The notes under the pieces: model-generated | What the model was told of the DNA's origin: nothing | Seen by the model: only the letters and a program-made list of their open reading frames with translations | Databases searched by the model: none | Origin: Whitmania pigra | Taxonomy: Eukaryota > Annelida > Clitellata > Hirudinida > Haemopidae | Reading direction: 5' to 3' | DNA: 64,000 bases | Assembly (NCBI GenBank): GCA_021613335.1 | Contig: JAJTWR010000231.1 | Location: 4,296,001-4,360,000 of the forward strand | Translations under genes and position numbers: made by a program | Part shown: one piece after another, positions 1-12,018 of the stretch | Layout: every line of letters starts with the position of its first letter | Position numbering within the stretch: the stretch's first letter is position 1

Positions 1-475
1 CCTTGGAGCTCCGACAGGGATCTTCAGAGGAGTTTCCCCCGCCTTCAAACGTTTCAGCCCTTTGAGTCTCCTTACGTTTTCGGAGGGCGGGCCGCATCCG
101 GTGATCAACCGGACGTCCCTGTCGGTTTGGTCTTGCTGGACGCAACTCATACCGCTTTGAGAGGCACCCTTTGGCCTTGTTATGTCGATCACCTCCACCC
201 TAGTTTGCCTACAGCGGTCACGAAAGCTCTCAGTGGCTTCTTCACACCGTCTTAATATATGCAAACTGGGCCTTATAATTTCATTGAAGCGGCAGCCGGA
301 GATTTTCGGGACTCGACCGCGGGCTTTATCGAGGCCGCGGTTTGGAACGCAGTTCATGTTGCTTTGCGAGTTTGCGGTCGCAAAGAGATGCAGTTGGGAA
401 GAGGACATTAGAAAGCATTGGAGTAATGTTAGGAAACGATTAAATATTTGTTGGAGCTTCAGAATCAACTGATTT
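1..475. other. GC-rich unassigned segment, possible degenerate coding relic
   Basis: This stretch is clearly richer in GC than the AT-rich DNA that follows. Plus frame 1 is open from the window edge to a TAA at 253-255, then open again from an ATG at 259. I recognise no domain in any frame. The sharp compositional edge near 475 and the interrupted frame fit a transposon or decayed gene fragment that enters from outside the window. It could also be a chance open frame in GC-rich DNA. Confidence 0.25.
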
Positions 476-2610
476 GTCCAGTAAAAGTTGGTGATAAATA
501 GATAAAATTAAAAAGTATGAAAACAATTTTTATTACAAAAGCAACTTCTCGATAATTTGAATAAAGTTAGAATTTAGTTGCCTCAAAATTTAGTAATAAA
601 TATTTTGATAAACCAGCTATTGTCAGAGTATGATTCGCAGTTATTAATTACAGAAGCTGCATAAAAATAAATTATTGAGGAAAGAGGGAAATTTTCTATG
701 CAAGAAAAGCGTATTTTAAAAATTTTTTTATAAAAGGTGATTTTCTATCGTGTTATCTAAACACTTTAATGAATTTTTAGTTGAAAATAATGTGACAACT
801 TACAGCTATTCGAAAGAATCGTTTCTAGTAACATAATAAATTAAAATAAAATTGCTTGATATCAAAGCATTTCAAATTCCACATTCGCAAAGGCGCCTCT
901 GACATGGCGCTTTATAAATTTATTATTATTAATATTATTATTATTATTATTAATTAATTAATTGCAAATGACTATAATAATAACACTGGGTCAGGCGGGA
1001 TAAATAACTGTTGGCATTAATCAACAATATCAAATGAAGCTTTTTAAAACAGTTACGTAAATACTAAGATTACTGTTGCCAGTGATTTTTTTGGAAATAG
1101 ACCAGATCGCCCGATTATCAAAACCTGGAAAAGCCCCGATCATATCACACCAGCTTTTATTGTAAATTATTATTATTTTTAAGTTACCAGTTATGTTGTT
1201 ATATATAACCATGGGTTCCCAATTAAATAGAAATCAGATTATTAATGAAACAAGCCAAGTTTAGTTTAATTCAAAGATTCAACAGTCAGTGTCAGAAATT
1301 GCATCGACATAAATATCAATATTGAATAAACATAAGATCAATATTGAAATAAGTCAAGCATAACTTAATTTTAATAGAAAAATTCAATGTTAGAAACTAC
1401 ATCATCACAAATACCAAAATTTAATTTGAGTCTCGGATGTTCGAATAGTTCCTATTGTTATTATTATATTTCTGCCAACAATCTCATTGCGTCACATCAT
1501 CTTGCTAAGAATGAACTTGGAACATCCGTGGCAATTGCTTGTTTGGCTATCAAGCGAGGGATCACAAGCCAACCAAGAGTTTGTTTGACAGTTTGGTTTT
1601 GACCAACTTCACCTGCAGAAAATTCTTTCGTGCAAACGGAGTATTTTGTTCGACCATAAAAGCCGCCAACACTAGCTCAGCTTGAGTTACTTTATCTTGA
1701 ATTTAAAAGCTCGTTACAAGTTCTACTTTGAACTGGCCAATATCCAAGGCTGTACTTTGGGCCTTCATGTTTTTCACATGTTTCTTCGCCTGCTTGTGAG
1801 CCAGCATACCTGATTTATTGGTGTTTTTCTATAAACATGAACAAACTTTACATTTCATTCCAAAGTCTTACATTAATTTTTTGCTCCAAAAGAGGCGCTA
1901 GGGCTTATTTTCGGGAAGTGTCTTATGTTTGTATTAAACCTCATTTAACATAGAAATCTATTGAAAATTGTGTTCCGCCGAACGAACCCTTATATAACGA
2001 AAATGGCAATGGATCGAATTGCATATTAAATTATTATTTTGATTGAATATTATTGTCAACTTATTTTGTCAGCTTCTGTCATCTTCCCAGAGGAAAGTCA
2101 TCCTTTATCATAATAATTGAAACATTATCAGATTCATCATTTTCAATTGTTTGTTGAACTAATAAACCATACAAATATGCATAATCTTCCATCATTCAGA
2201 CTTTAATAATATTCAGACTAAATAGCAGATTTTACTTTGAGCACAAGCTCCTTTTGTGGTTTGGAAGCCAAAAGCTAAGGGGCAAGGAAATAACTAATAC
2301 ATGAAGCATTAAGATGCAGATTCAGCTTTAGGACGTTTCACCTAAATCTCCCCCCATTCCAACCACAAACGACGCTTAGGAGTTCGACCTCGTGGTTTGC
2401 AATGCACTTATGAGGTAAAAATTAGGCTTGATAATATTCGACTCAAGGAAACCATTCTTGATTTTACTTACTCATCCGGTTCATGCTAAAAACTGCGTTC
2501 CAGGTCCTTTTGGGTTCAAATTGCTCCCCTATTCGTTTACATTTAATTTAAATTCGGAAACTTTTTTTTTCTATCGGCGGTCCTGGCACCAAGTTCCGAC
2601 CACAGTTGTT
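476..2610. other. AT-rich intergenic DNA with a short non-LTR tail
   Basis: I see no supportable gene. At about 890-960 there is a short segment (AAGGCGCCTCTGAC followed by TTTATAA) running into a TTA microsatellite. It resembles the end of the non-LTR fragment near 10665-10690, so it is probably a 5'-truncated retrotransposon tail. The other open frames here are short and show no family pattern. Confidence 0.4.
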
Positions 2611-2618
2611 ACTTTGTA

Positions 2619-3818
2619 CAGTGTTGTAAAAATTACCTCATTTCGGTAACTAGTTACAAGTAAAAGTAATACCTCAAAAAGCTACTTAAGTATAAGTAAG
2701 AGTATTTTCTCAAAAAATTACTCAAGTAAAAGTTACAGGGTCTAAAAGTTACTTTTCAGTAAAAATTACAAGTAACTTTGATGCCGCCATTATTGTGATC
2801 ACACATCATTCCGTATTATTTAAAAGGAATTGTTTCTCTTATCGTTAAAACAATTACTGGTATTAACTGCTAGTACTAACAGTCATTAAGTAATAACACT
2901 TGAACTAATGCATTCTTTTGGTGTTTTTATTATTTATGGTCCTTCAGCTGTTCTTTGTCATACCAGCAGAGCTGAATAAACGTTCAACAGCTGCACTAGC
3001 TGGCAGAGGAGTGTTCAACTGGATAAATAATTTCTTCAGGGTATCGCTTCCAGTAATAATGTTCATGTCATCTGATCGGTCTCGAAGATACTGCATCAGA
3101 ATATCAGTTGACCTTGTGCAATTGAAGAAACTGTCTTCAATACTGTCAGCATCAGATGAACGAGAGCTCAAAGCTCGTCCATCTTTGCTGCATTAGAAGA
3201 TGCTATTTTGGCTACCAGTTTCTCATCAAGCTTGACAATCGTTGGCAACAGATATCCCATATTCCTTAACTTCTGTTGGATGCATGCGTTCCACGTGCTT
3301 CTTCAAGTTAGATGAAGAACCTTCATATGCTGGACATGTAGTTTTTGTTTCTGTTGGCAGAATAGGCATGCATACTTCTATGATTTTCCTTTGATTGAAA
3401 TCTGAACATTTTATTCAAACACGGCCACGGACTATCTTCACCCTTGTTCCTCTTATCTTCGCTAACGACACTAAAAATGGCTTCAAATGAATCCATACTA
3501 CGATATATTAAATCTTATATTATTATATGTATATAATATTATATATTAAAAAAGCTTCGGTATGACTAATCCAGAATTTCCGATTTAAAACAAAAACGAC
3601 CGGCGATAACCACAACAACAAAAGAGCGATGATCGGAAAGGGGAAGGTTCTCGAATAACAATCTAGAATTTAAATTTTTTTTAAATAAATTAAACTAATT
3701 TAAAATGTTATTTATGTTACTTTGTAACGTCTTGCGCCAAAAAGGTAACGAATTAAAAGTATGACCAAAAATAGTAATTTGTTACAAGTAAGAGTACAAA
3801 ATGTAATTAATTACACTG
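2619..3818 (-). mobile_element. hAT transposon copy 1 (1.2 kb, complete ends)
   Basis: The left end starts CAGTGTTG and the right end closes with CACTG, the usual short hAT terminal pattern. The element is bounded by a perfect 8-bp direct repeat, ACTTTGTA, at 2611-2618 and 3819-3826, the hAT target-duplication size. The first and last roughly 150 bp are degenerate runs built on TTACTTGTA-like words. The interior carries a minus-strand relic of the hAT dimerisation domain. A second copy lies at 13115-18695, so this family has moved at least twice here. The copy is internally deleted and non-autonomous. Confidence 0.85.
2944..3171 (-). pseudogene. hAT transposase C-terminal (hATC) fragment
   Basis: The 75-residue minus-strand frame contains LNTPLPASAAVERLFSSAG, which matches the hATC dimerisation core (small residues, then ERLFS). 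Only the end of the transposase is present; there is no BED finger or catalytic region. It lies inside the hAT element at 2619-3818 and is duplicated in the second copy near 13500-13700. It is a remnant, not a host gene. Confidence 0.75.
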
Positions 3819-4050
3819 ACTTTGTATCCAGCCAAACGTCACACTATCGCCGCAAGCATCTCTGCCATCCAGCAAACGACCAGACGTGACATTGAGAATT
3901 GCATAATTTTGAGCCGAAAAATACTTGTTCTATAAAAGTCATCTTGCTCAAAATTATATGAAAGTTTAAAGATAAGGATTTTGTCAAAAAATATGTATAT
4001 AAAAAAATTTTTTTTAATTTATTAACAAAATATTAAATTCTCTGTCTTAG

Positions 4051-4088
4051 GCACAAGCTCCAGGTGACCCACAGGTTGAGAACCGCTG
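4051..4088 (+). repeat. Probable hAT-Charlie type terminal repeat, right end
   Basis: Read on the minus strand, the segment begins CAGCGGTTCTCAACCTGTGG, a wording typical of Charlie-group hAT terminal repeats. I could not find a convincing partner end or target duplication nearby, so this may be a lone truncated end. The rest of 3827-4611 shows nothing supportable. Confidence 0.4.
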
Positions 4089-4611
4089 ACTTAGATGATA
4101 ACCGGCGAAATTTTAAAAATGCGATCACAGACTTTGAGCAATTGACATAGTAGCAAAAGACATCGCCAAATGAGCTGATGGGTGTTATGTGCCTAAGCTA
4201 CTACTTGCTTTTTGTCATATGAGAATGCAATCAGAAAGTTTCGAAATTTCATTTCGGTAAGGTGTAACTCAACAACATTTCATTATTATACCGACAGGTA
4301 AACTTTATTTTAATTTAATGTCATGTATCAAATTACAACAATAAGCATCAAAAACATTTTAAACAAACCGATGCAAAAGACGCATAGAATCGCGACACAT
4401 ATAACCAAACTCTTCAAATATCGAAATTCATCGCTAGGTTTATTCAAAAAATGTTCCCGTATTTTCGTTTACATCCAGTTTTACAGGTTTCAAAGTGGAA
4501 TAAATAAGGCTGAAAGTGAAATTATTAGATTTATTAATTCTGTTCAGTTTATTTAATGAACAAAACCTGACAAATTTATAGTTTATATGAAAGAAAGAAA
4601 CCATACTTCTA

Positions 4612-5588
4612 TTAATGCTTGTCATCAGTGATTACAACAAGGGAATCGAAATCAGTTGTCAACTGAAAAGTTAAATTATTTACTTATTAGCAAAGATGTT
4701 TACATATGCAAACAATCGAAACTCACATTTGGGCAGCAAATAACTCTTCCAGCGCTTGAAGCAGCGATGGCGGCAGCGATGGCCACAATGAAGCCAGCGA
4801 CAGCCAAAAGTGAATCGACTGCAACAACTCCATTATGCAAGTACTGCAAAAATTAAGAAGATAAATTATTTAACGTCGAGGACAATGTCTTTAAACTCAT
4901 TTCGTCTCACTTTTCCTAGATGATCGGAATTAGCGATTGTATAAGTCATCGGGAAGAATTGCTTGTAAAACTTTTCATATTCATCGCCGAGTTTCTTGTC
5001 ATTCTCGTCAGATGAATTCTTTAGTTTTTTCAGCCACATGGCGTTGAAGTCCTGGTTGGCGGCGGAAATACCGAGTGCCAATTGGAGAACTCCAATGATG
5101 CAGCAGACAATGTTCAGGACCAAACACCACATTACCTTTAAAGTGGAAATAGTATTTTGTATTCCACTTAATCTTAAGATCTTAAGCGATAGTAAGTCAA
5201 TAATAACCAAGTATGACATTTGTAAATAATATTCAATTATATTTATTTAGTAACATTTATTTTTACATGTAAAATTACTTACCAGTTCTGGATTCTTTTT
5301 GAATGCTGCCACAATGTTAAGGATTCCGACGATGATGTACTAAAAATATGTAATTATATTTTTGTCCAATTCTCATATGAAAATCGAAAAAATATTAAAT
5401 ATTTCTAATTTTAAAATCTCACTTACAATGAGACCTCCCCAGATACCGTATCCGAGGTGTCCATAAGGATAGCTGCCGTTAATTGGAGCTGCAGATGAAA
5501 TTCCAAGAGCGATGGAAAGGCATCCTCCGAAGATGAGGAATGCTCCAACGACAATGAATTTGGTGGAGGAAAATGTCGAAAGTCGCAT
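4612..5588 (-). CDS. Four-pass membrane protein 1, CD20/MS4A-like
   Basis: There are five coding exons: 5427-5588, 5283-5339, 4911-5135, 4727-4843 and 4612-4662, all joined at phase 0 with GT-AG introns. The protein is 203 aa. Four hydrophobic segments are visible: about residues 11-30 (FIVVGAFLIFGGCLSIALGI), 46-66 (YGIWGG, then YIIVGILNIVAAF), 74-98, and 152-174. A long polar loop of about 50 residues lies between segments 3 and 4. WGG followed by a G-rich TM2, and the overall spacing, recall the CD20/MS4A family; this assignment is inference. Residues CC (ICCPN) follow TM4. An AATAAA lies just past the stop on this strand. It is a head-to-head near-duplicate of the gene at 8068-9053. Confidence 0.8.
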
Positions 5589-5753
5589 GTTATCCTGGAA
5601 TAATTCAAATTCAATGGTGGAAATTGATTTATGAGGTTGAATGTAAGCTTATCGTAACTTCACTAATAACAAGAACTCAATTAACTTACTGCTTGACTTT
5701 TAAACTCTTGAGAAATCAACTTACTGGAAACAACTCAATGATTGTCGAAGGTT

Positions 5754-5761
5754 CTTAAATA
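5754..5761 (-). promoter_or_regulatory. TATTTAAG core-promoter box of membrane gene 1
   Basis: Read on the minus strand, TATTTAAG lies about 170 bp upstream of the ATG. Downstream of it a donor-like CA/GTAAGTTG (about 5718-5725) and an acceptor-like TTCCAG just before the ATG suggest a 5'UTR intron. The same octamer precedes membrane gene 2 in the same arrangement. Confidence 0.45.
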
Positions 5762-7879
5762 TCGAGCAGAACAATTGACGGTGTCTTGCATTGTTTCAAT
5801 TATTCTATCACGTAGACAGCAGCATCGCCAATTTGGCAGGCAGAGATAAAATTTCAACTATTCTAATTATTTGTAGCAAACGCCTCTTACCTGTGGTTTT
5901 CCTTTGCGAAACTCATATCATTTGTACCATACATGTACACTTAGTATTGTACTACATTCGTGTGACATTTCATGTCAAAAGGCAATACCCGCTCGACCTT
6001 GATTTATCCGAGGAATGTTACGTCAATCACCTTTTAATCAATCACATTAGGTAATTTTGCTCACGGCGTATTAAAACATCCGCTCATTTATTATGTCATA
6101 TAGTTATGTATTAAAGAAATATTGCAAACACCAGATCTCGCTCTCTTAGCAGTGTGTTTAACTTATTTCAAGACATTATGTTTTTCAAATTTGGTAAAAT
6201 AATGGACACTAAATTGTTGTAAGTGGATAAAAATTGCAATAAATATAGTTTATACATATCAGATTAATGCCTTATGTTGTTTAACATAAAGTCAACAAAT
6301 AGACTTTGAGCTGTTAATATCATAACAAAAATATGATTTTAAATTTTTCGTACGTCATTGGAATCCTTAACACTGTGGCGGCCTTAAAAAGCAAATTCAC
6401 TTTAATGATAAGTGCGCAATTTGGCCGAAAGGTTAAAACTGAGTTTTAGATGTCAGTCAATCCCATATCAAAAATAGTCCATAAAATAAATATCAAAATT
6501 AACCAAAAATAGTTTGTATGTATGTCATTATTTTCTTATTTATTTATTTATTTGATTATAGTCCGTTGCATAACTGAGATGATTTGGAATTATTTTCTAG
6601 CCGCTTTGATTTAAGTATAAGTCCGAATTATTTCCTTTTGCAAATCTGCGCATGGAAGTTTCATTAGAGATCGGCTAAAAACAATTATAAGAAACATTAA
6701 TTAGATAATTTAAAAATATTTTTGATGTTTCTGAATGTCTTGATTGTTCAGTTGCTTTTTTCTTTGCATTTCTATACATTAATATTTTTAAACATATAGT
6801 AAGTGCAAGACACCTTGTATATTTTTATAAGTATATTATTTTTTATTTAATTTACCATGTTATTCAGCAGTAAATTCAATAACTTTAAATAATGTTTTTC
6901 CATATTTCAGCTCCAAAATCAAGTGTCGTCATATATTATACACTGGAAATAGGATATCTAACAACTTAGTTTTTAAATAAAATTGCTGCTTGATGTCAAT
7001 AAAACTATGGTTAATGTCAAATAGTTTAATAATCACGGTTTTATAAATAAAGGATGTCTGGGGAAAAGTTATCTAGAATTAGTGCGATCGATGAAAAGGA
7101 ATAACATTGAAAACTTTGGTACTATGGGTTGTCCATCGAATGATCACATAACGAATGATTATCTTCATAGTTATACTGATATTTTGTTACAAGAAAAAAA
7201 CAATATTTCTTTCCATTTGTAGTCATAATAATTCTTTATAATATATATCGAGATTATAAAAACATTAACATTATGTACAATAAATAAGTAACGAAACTTT
7301 ATAATCATTCATAAATCACAAATAAAAGAAATGAAAATAAGTTATAACGGCATTGGATTTAAATTAAAAACAGATTTATTAAACCGATATGTTAATTGCT
7401 TTGTATTCATAATGGCATTTGGGCTGCTTTAATCTGCAAAATGTCCTACATACGCCCCCAATAAAATGTTAAATTAAAGATTTAGGTTAAGCTACTAAAG
7501 CTACCAAAACGATTAATTGTAAGCCATACTACATAAAATCAGTGCAAAACATTTTATGTTTAAAAACAAAAAAAGAAGTTTAAAAAAAGCCAGACGTCAT
7601 TGATTAAATTACTTCGATAATACCTTACTCAGTACAAGCAAATGTTAGGAGATAAAATTTATTTATTTTAATAATGTAAAATTTTAATTTATATTCCGTA
7701 ATAAATAATACAATATTTAAAAACGTTCAAATGTCACACATAGATATCTCGCACTTAGATAACAATCGCTCATACTTTGAATATCTAAAATACTGAAAGA
7801 CACAGAGATTCCGAATTTGAACCACAAATTACTTGCAGAACAATGAAGAGAACTGAGACACATTGAATTCTTCGGCTGA
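5762..7879. other. Intergenic DNA between the two divergent membrane genes
   Basis: About 2.1 kb of AT-rich DNA lies between the two TATTTAAG boxes. I find no coding exon. Near 6361-6400 there is a short sequence similar to exon 2 of the membrane genes (GGAATCCTTAACACTGTGGC), which looks like a decayed exon fragment from an older family copy. Confidence 0.4.
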
Positions 7880-7887
7880 TATTTAAG
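7880..7887 (+). promoter_or_regulatory. TATTTAAG core-promoter box of membrane gene 2
   Basis: TATTTAAG is followed about 70 bp later by a donor (ACG/GTAAGTTA, GT at 7959) and by acceptors just upstream of the ATG at 8068. The transcript therefore probably has a short non-coding first exon of about 50 nt and a 5'UTR intron of about 90-100 nt. It matches the arrangement at membrane gene 1. Confidence 0.5.
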
Positions 7888-8067
7888 AAAGGAAGCAACC
7901 TTTGCGATTCACCGAACTGTCACGAAGTTAATTAATCTCGTCTGATATTATTCAAACGGTAAGTTATTGAGTACATATATTCAACCGCATAAATTTATTT
8001 ACATGTAAGTTTGAAAATCCAGAATTAATTTAATCTAAATCTTTCAGATTTGTAATTTCAGAACAAA

Positions 8068-9053
8068 ATGCACCTTTCGACATTTTCCTCCACCAAATTC
8101 ATTGTCGTTGGAGCATTCCTCATCTTCGGAGGATGCCTTTCCATCGCTCTTGGAATTTCATCTGCAACTCCAATTAACGGCAGCTATCCTTATGGACACC
8201 TCGGATATGGTATCTGGGGAGGTCTCATTGTAAGTGCGATTTTAAAATTAGAAATATTTAATATTTTTTCGATTTTCATATGAGAATTGGACAAAAATAT
8301 AATTACATATTTTTAGTACATCATCGTCGGAATCCTTAACATTGTGGCAGCATTCAAAAAGAATCCAGAACTGGTAAGTAATTTTACATGTAAAAATAAA
8401 TGTTACTAAATAAATATAATTGAATATTATTTACAAATGTCATACTTGGTTATTATTGACTTACTATCGCTTAAGATCTTAAGATTAAGTGGAATACAAA
8501 ATACTATTTCCACTTTAAAGGTAATGTGGTGTTTGGTCCTGAACATTGTCTGCTGCATCATTGGAGTTCTCCAATTGGCACTCGGTATTTCCGCCGCCAA
8601 CCAGGACTTCAACGCCATGTGGCTGAGAAATCTAAGGGATTCAAATAACACAAATGATCAAAGAATCTACAATGAAACCAGTGGATTTTACAAGGAATTT
8701 TTCCCGATGACTTATACAATCGCTAATTCCGATCATCTAGGAAAAGTGAGACGAAATGAGCTTAAAGACATTGTCCTCGACGTTAAATAATTTATCTTCT
8801 TAATTTTTGCAGTACTTGCATAATGGAGTTGTTGCAGTCGATTCACTTTTGGCTGTCGCTGGCTTCATTGTGGCCATCGCTGCCGCCATCGCTGCTTCAA
8901 GCGCTGGAAGAGTTATTTGCTGCCCAAGTGTGAGTTTCAACCAAAAGAAACAGTTTTGTATTAAAAGGACAAACTTTTGTATAGAAAATTCTTTTATTTT
9001 AGTTATCTACCGATCTCGATGCCGTGGCCGTGATCACTGATAGAAAGAAATGA
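8068..9053 (+). CDS. Four-pass membrane protein 2, CD20/MS4A-like
   Basis: There are five coding exons: 8068-8229, 8317-8373, 8521-8745, 8813-8929 and 9003-9053, all phase 0; the protein is 203 aa. Exon 1 encodes TM1 and half of TM2, exon 2 the rest of TM2, exon 3 TM3 plus the long loop, exon 4 TM4 and the ICCPS cysteine pair, and exon 5 a short acidic tail (LSTDLDAVAVITDRKK). Exons 1, 2 and 4 and introns 1-3 are almost identical to gene 1. The difference is concentrated in the loop: LRNLRDSNNTNDQR here against LKKLKNSSDENDKK in gene 1. Function is unknown; a plasma-membrane four-pass adaptor or channel-like role is only inferred from the resemblance to MS4A proteins. A candidate AATAAA lies at about 9391. 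Confidence 0.85.
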
Positions 9054-9512
9054 ATGATAAACTGATATCACAAGTATGAATTATTTCATCAGATTTTTTG
9101 TCTCGATTAATTCAACATGCTTTAGTTCAGTTGTAACTTTATAATTTTATCAAAAACACCACTTGCAATAACATTTTTTTAAATTTAGAAATCCTTCAAA
9201 GCAATATTGAAAATGAAGATATGCGAAGACCCTTAAATTTCAAATTTTTGGAAATTAAATGTCCTTGGTTTATTTCCACATGTGTGAATACTCATTAGTC
9301 TGAATAATTTATCCAACTTTATCATGCTGTATTTTGTCAAAGATTCTTGCTTTAATTGTCTTTGTATCATCTATTTATTTTATATTTGGAATAAAATGAA
9401 ATTAAATGAGAACCAAGATTTGATTTACTGTTTGATAATTTGGTCATTTTATCAAATAAGCGATCCAATTAGATTGATTTTAGTGATTTAGCGAACCTAA
9501 TTTACAAACTTA
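9054..9512. other. 3' flank of membrane gene 2
   Basis: AT-rich non-coding DNA containing a candidate polyadenylation signal at about 9391. Nothing else is supportable. Confidence 0.4.
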
Positions 9513-10430
9513 CAGTCGAACTCGGTTATTTCCACGGTCTAAGGGTTGATGATAAAAAGATGATACTAAAAGCGTCGAGATAAACGATGATAGAGATAAC
9601 CGAAAATCAAGATGATGGTTGTATATTTAACATGTGCTTAATATTGTGTGTTTTGGTGGCTTTTTTGCACAACAACAATTTATATTCAATATTGATAACA
9701 TACATACATGTTTGCTAACAACCAAAGGCACGTGTCAACCAACTAATAGCAGAAATTTACCAATTCGCAATAAGAACCACCGCAATTCTCGATAAAAACC
9801 TTTATAAATATTTTTTCTAACATAAATATCGCCCACAAAATCCCCCATCGACGGGATGTTTGATGAAGCTCATGAATTTGTGAACCAGGTACTGCGTCGT
9901 CGATGTCATTTGCTCAGCCATTCTACGTTTTTTATTGCTGGATCAGATAGTCTTCTCATACTTTTGCTTTGTCACGTCGGCCTTTTTTTCATCCTGAAAT
10001 GGTGTTTGTTGGAATGCCAAGCTGACGACAAAGGTCTGCCGATTTTGTTCCTTTTTTTTAGCTGCACTATGATTTCATACTTTTTCTCTATTGACTGATC
10101 GACCAGTATTCTCTTAACACCTCCAGACATTTTTAGAATGAACAAAATAAACAGAATATCTACAGCGTGTTATCTCTGAGACAAGTTCTACAAGAGTGAA
10201 TTAGATTCTACGACATAAAAGAATCGACATAACAGATGAGAAAATGCAACGACAAAATGCGAATTCGGCGGTTCCTCTTCAAAGTCGACGATTAGTCACG
10301 AAGATCGAGATAACGATGTAAACGATGTAAAGTGGCATATTTGGCCCTCTTTTAAGCTTGAGATATTAGGGTTCGGCGATATAAAAGAATCGATATAACC
10401 AATGAGAAAATGCTAAGATAGAGATTAATT
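9513..10430 (-). mobile_element. Pogo/Tigger-like DNA transposon fossil
   Basis: The left edge (CAGTCGAACTCGGTTATTTC) and the right edge (about 10373-10430, GGTTATATCGATTC when reversed) form a degenerate inverted pair. Read on the minus strand from about 10133, broken frames give SIEKKYEIIVQLKK, then CRQLGIPTNTISG, then a part ending with a decayed DDIDDAV. This is the layout of the CENP-B/pogo helix-turn-helix. Stop codons and frameshifts are frequent and the catalytic part is missing. A short direct duplication (ATAAAAGAATCGA) at about 10214 and 10380 marks a repeated right end. Confidence 0.6.
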
Positions 10431-10700
10431 TTGGATCCACTTCAATCACATCATTCTCCTCCGTCACGCAATGGTCTTCGTTTATCTGCAATTCAATTAC
10501 AACCAGTCAACAAGTCATCCCTCGTCAATAGAGCCTCCTCTACTGTCTGAAACGCACTTCCTCCCCTCGTGAGAGCCCAACTATCTCTGGAGCTCTTTAA
10601 ACCTGCCTGAAGACTCACCTCTTCAGGACATTAAAACATCAGGTCAAAAAGACACAAGGCGCCTCTGACTATGAATATTGAGCCTTATAAAATAACTGAT
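10431..10700 (+). pseudogene. 3' end of a non-LTR (CR1/Jockey-like) retrotransposon
   Basis: A broken plus-strand frame gives SSLVNRASSTV, then NALPPLV, then LELFK and a THLF-like end. This is the C-terminal signature of CR1/Jockey reverse transcriptases (WN-LP, FK, LKTHLF). It ends with an AGGCGCCTCTGAC tail and TTATAAAA, similar to the tail near 895. It is 5'-truncated and decayed. Confidence 0.5.
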
Positions 10701-11017
10701 TATTATTTATTTTAAAAATTTTATTGAGCCCAGATTGACATCCGAGAAAAACCAAAACCTCAACAATGTTTTTAAAGTCCTCAAATAGGCACAAGGATTG
10801 TAGTAAATGACTTGAAACAATCGCGAAAATGAGTTTTGATATAGATTACTGTCACATGAATGTTCTCCTTGGCCTACTTTTTCTTCTTTCTCTCCAGGCA
10901 TTCAGAATGAATGCTTTCCAGACTATGTAGGTTTCCATCAAAGTTCTTATGGAAGTCCACCCAAAAAAACGTTTTGAGCGGCCTATCTTTTTCCATAAGC
11001 TCCATGTCTCCAATGAT

Positions 11018-11937
11018 GACCCGTCATAACAGCCCGGCGACAGAATAGCCCCAACAAAACAGCCCCGTCAAAATAGCCCGTCGTCAAAATAGCTCAAGAC
11101 AAAACAGCCCCGACAAAACAGCCCCGTCGAAACAGCCCGGCGTCAAAATAGCCCAAGACAAAATAGCCCCGTCAAAATGGCCCCGTCAAAATGGCCCCGT
11201 CAAAATGGCCCCGTCAAAATAGCCCCGACAAAATAGCCCGGCGACAAAATAGCCCGGCGACAAAATAGCCCCATGATAACTCCATGTCAAAGTATTTTTT
11301 AAAAATGTTGTGGAACTGAATCAAACTTTAATTCGAAATTAGTGGCTTGAATGCTTTGACCGTTTTGAGTATTGTTTGTTGTTATTATTGTTCTCCAGAA
11401 GTTTAATTTGCATAGTCTTGCTTATTCAAATTTGTATCTGGCTTACAAATTTGTGTTGACATTATCCTCATCACAAGTTGCTTGTGAGAGGTCGTTTTCA
11501 AAATTGAAATACGTTTTGAACAGATTAAGAAATTTTCTGAACCAGTCAATTCTACGATCATTCATGCTGATGTCTTGTGAGAAAGACTCTTTTCCAAGAA
11601 TCAATAACAATGAAATCATTGATGTTTTAGCATCAACTAGTGAACTTATGAAAAAGCTGTTATAATAGTTAATAGTGAATAGAAATTTTAGACTCTAGTG
11701 TTTCTTATGTTTAAGTTGATCAAACTAAGAGTTAAATAAAATTTCCCGGGCCGGTTTTTTAAGCCAGTCCGACCCTGGTGACAGGGCTGTTTTGACGGGC
11801 TATTTTGTCGCCGGGCTATTTTGACGGGATTTTTCCGTCCTGGGCTAATTTTGACGCCGGGCTGTTTCGACGGGGCTGTTTTGTCGGGGCGGTTTTGTCG
11901 GGGCTATTCTGTCGCGGGGCTGTTATGACGGGGTGCC
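11018..11937 (+). mobile_element. Foldback-type hAT element with tandem-repeat arms
   Basis: The left arm (11018-11275) is about a dozen degenerate copies of a 16-17-bp unit of the form GACAAAATAGCCCCG. The right arm (about 11775-11937) is the same unit in inverse orientation. The outer ends match (CCGTCATAACAGCC). The direct repeat GTCTCCAATGAT (12 bp) flanks the element at 11006-11017 and 11938-11949. A hAT C-terminal domain sits between the arms. A 12-bp duplication is longer than the 8 bp usual for hAT. Confidence 0.75.
11372..11665 (+). pseudogene. hAT transposase C-terminal domain inside the foldback element
   Basis: From about residue 34 the frame reads SSQVACERSFSKLKYVLNRL, then a block with QSILRSFMLMSCE, a strong match to the hATC domain (CERSFS-LK-K--LR---- L--L--MS). 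It stops at TAA after KKLL. No upstream transposase exons remain between the arms, so the copy is an internal deletion derivative. This hATC differs from the VERLFSSAG type of the element at 2619-3818, so two separate hAT families are present. Confidence 0.75.
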
Positions 11938-12018
11938 GTCTCCAATGATACCGCACCCCTCCAATTGATGATGAAAGCAGTGGAAATCGTCTGAATTTGA
12001 CCCGAGCTTTATCTTGCA

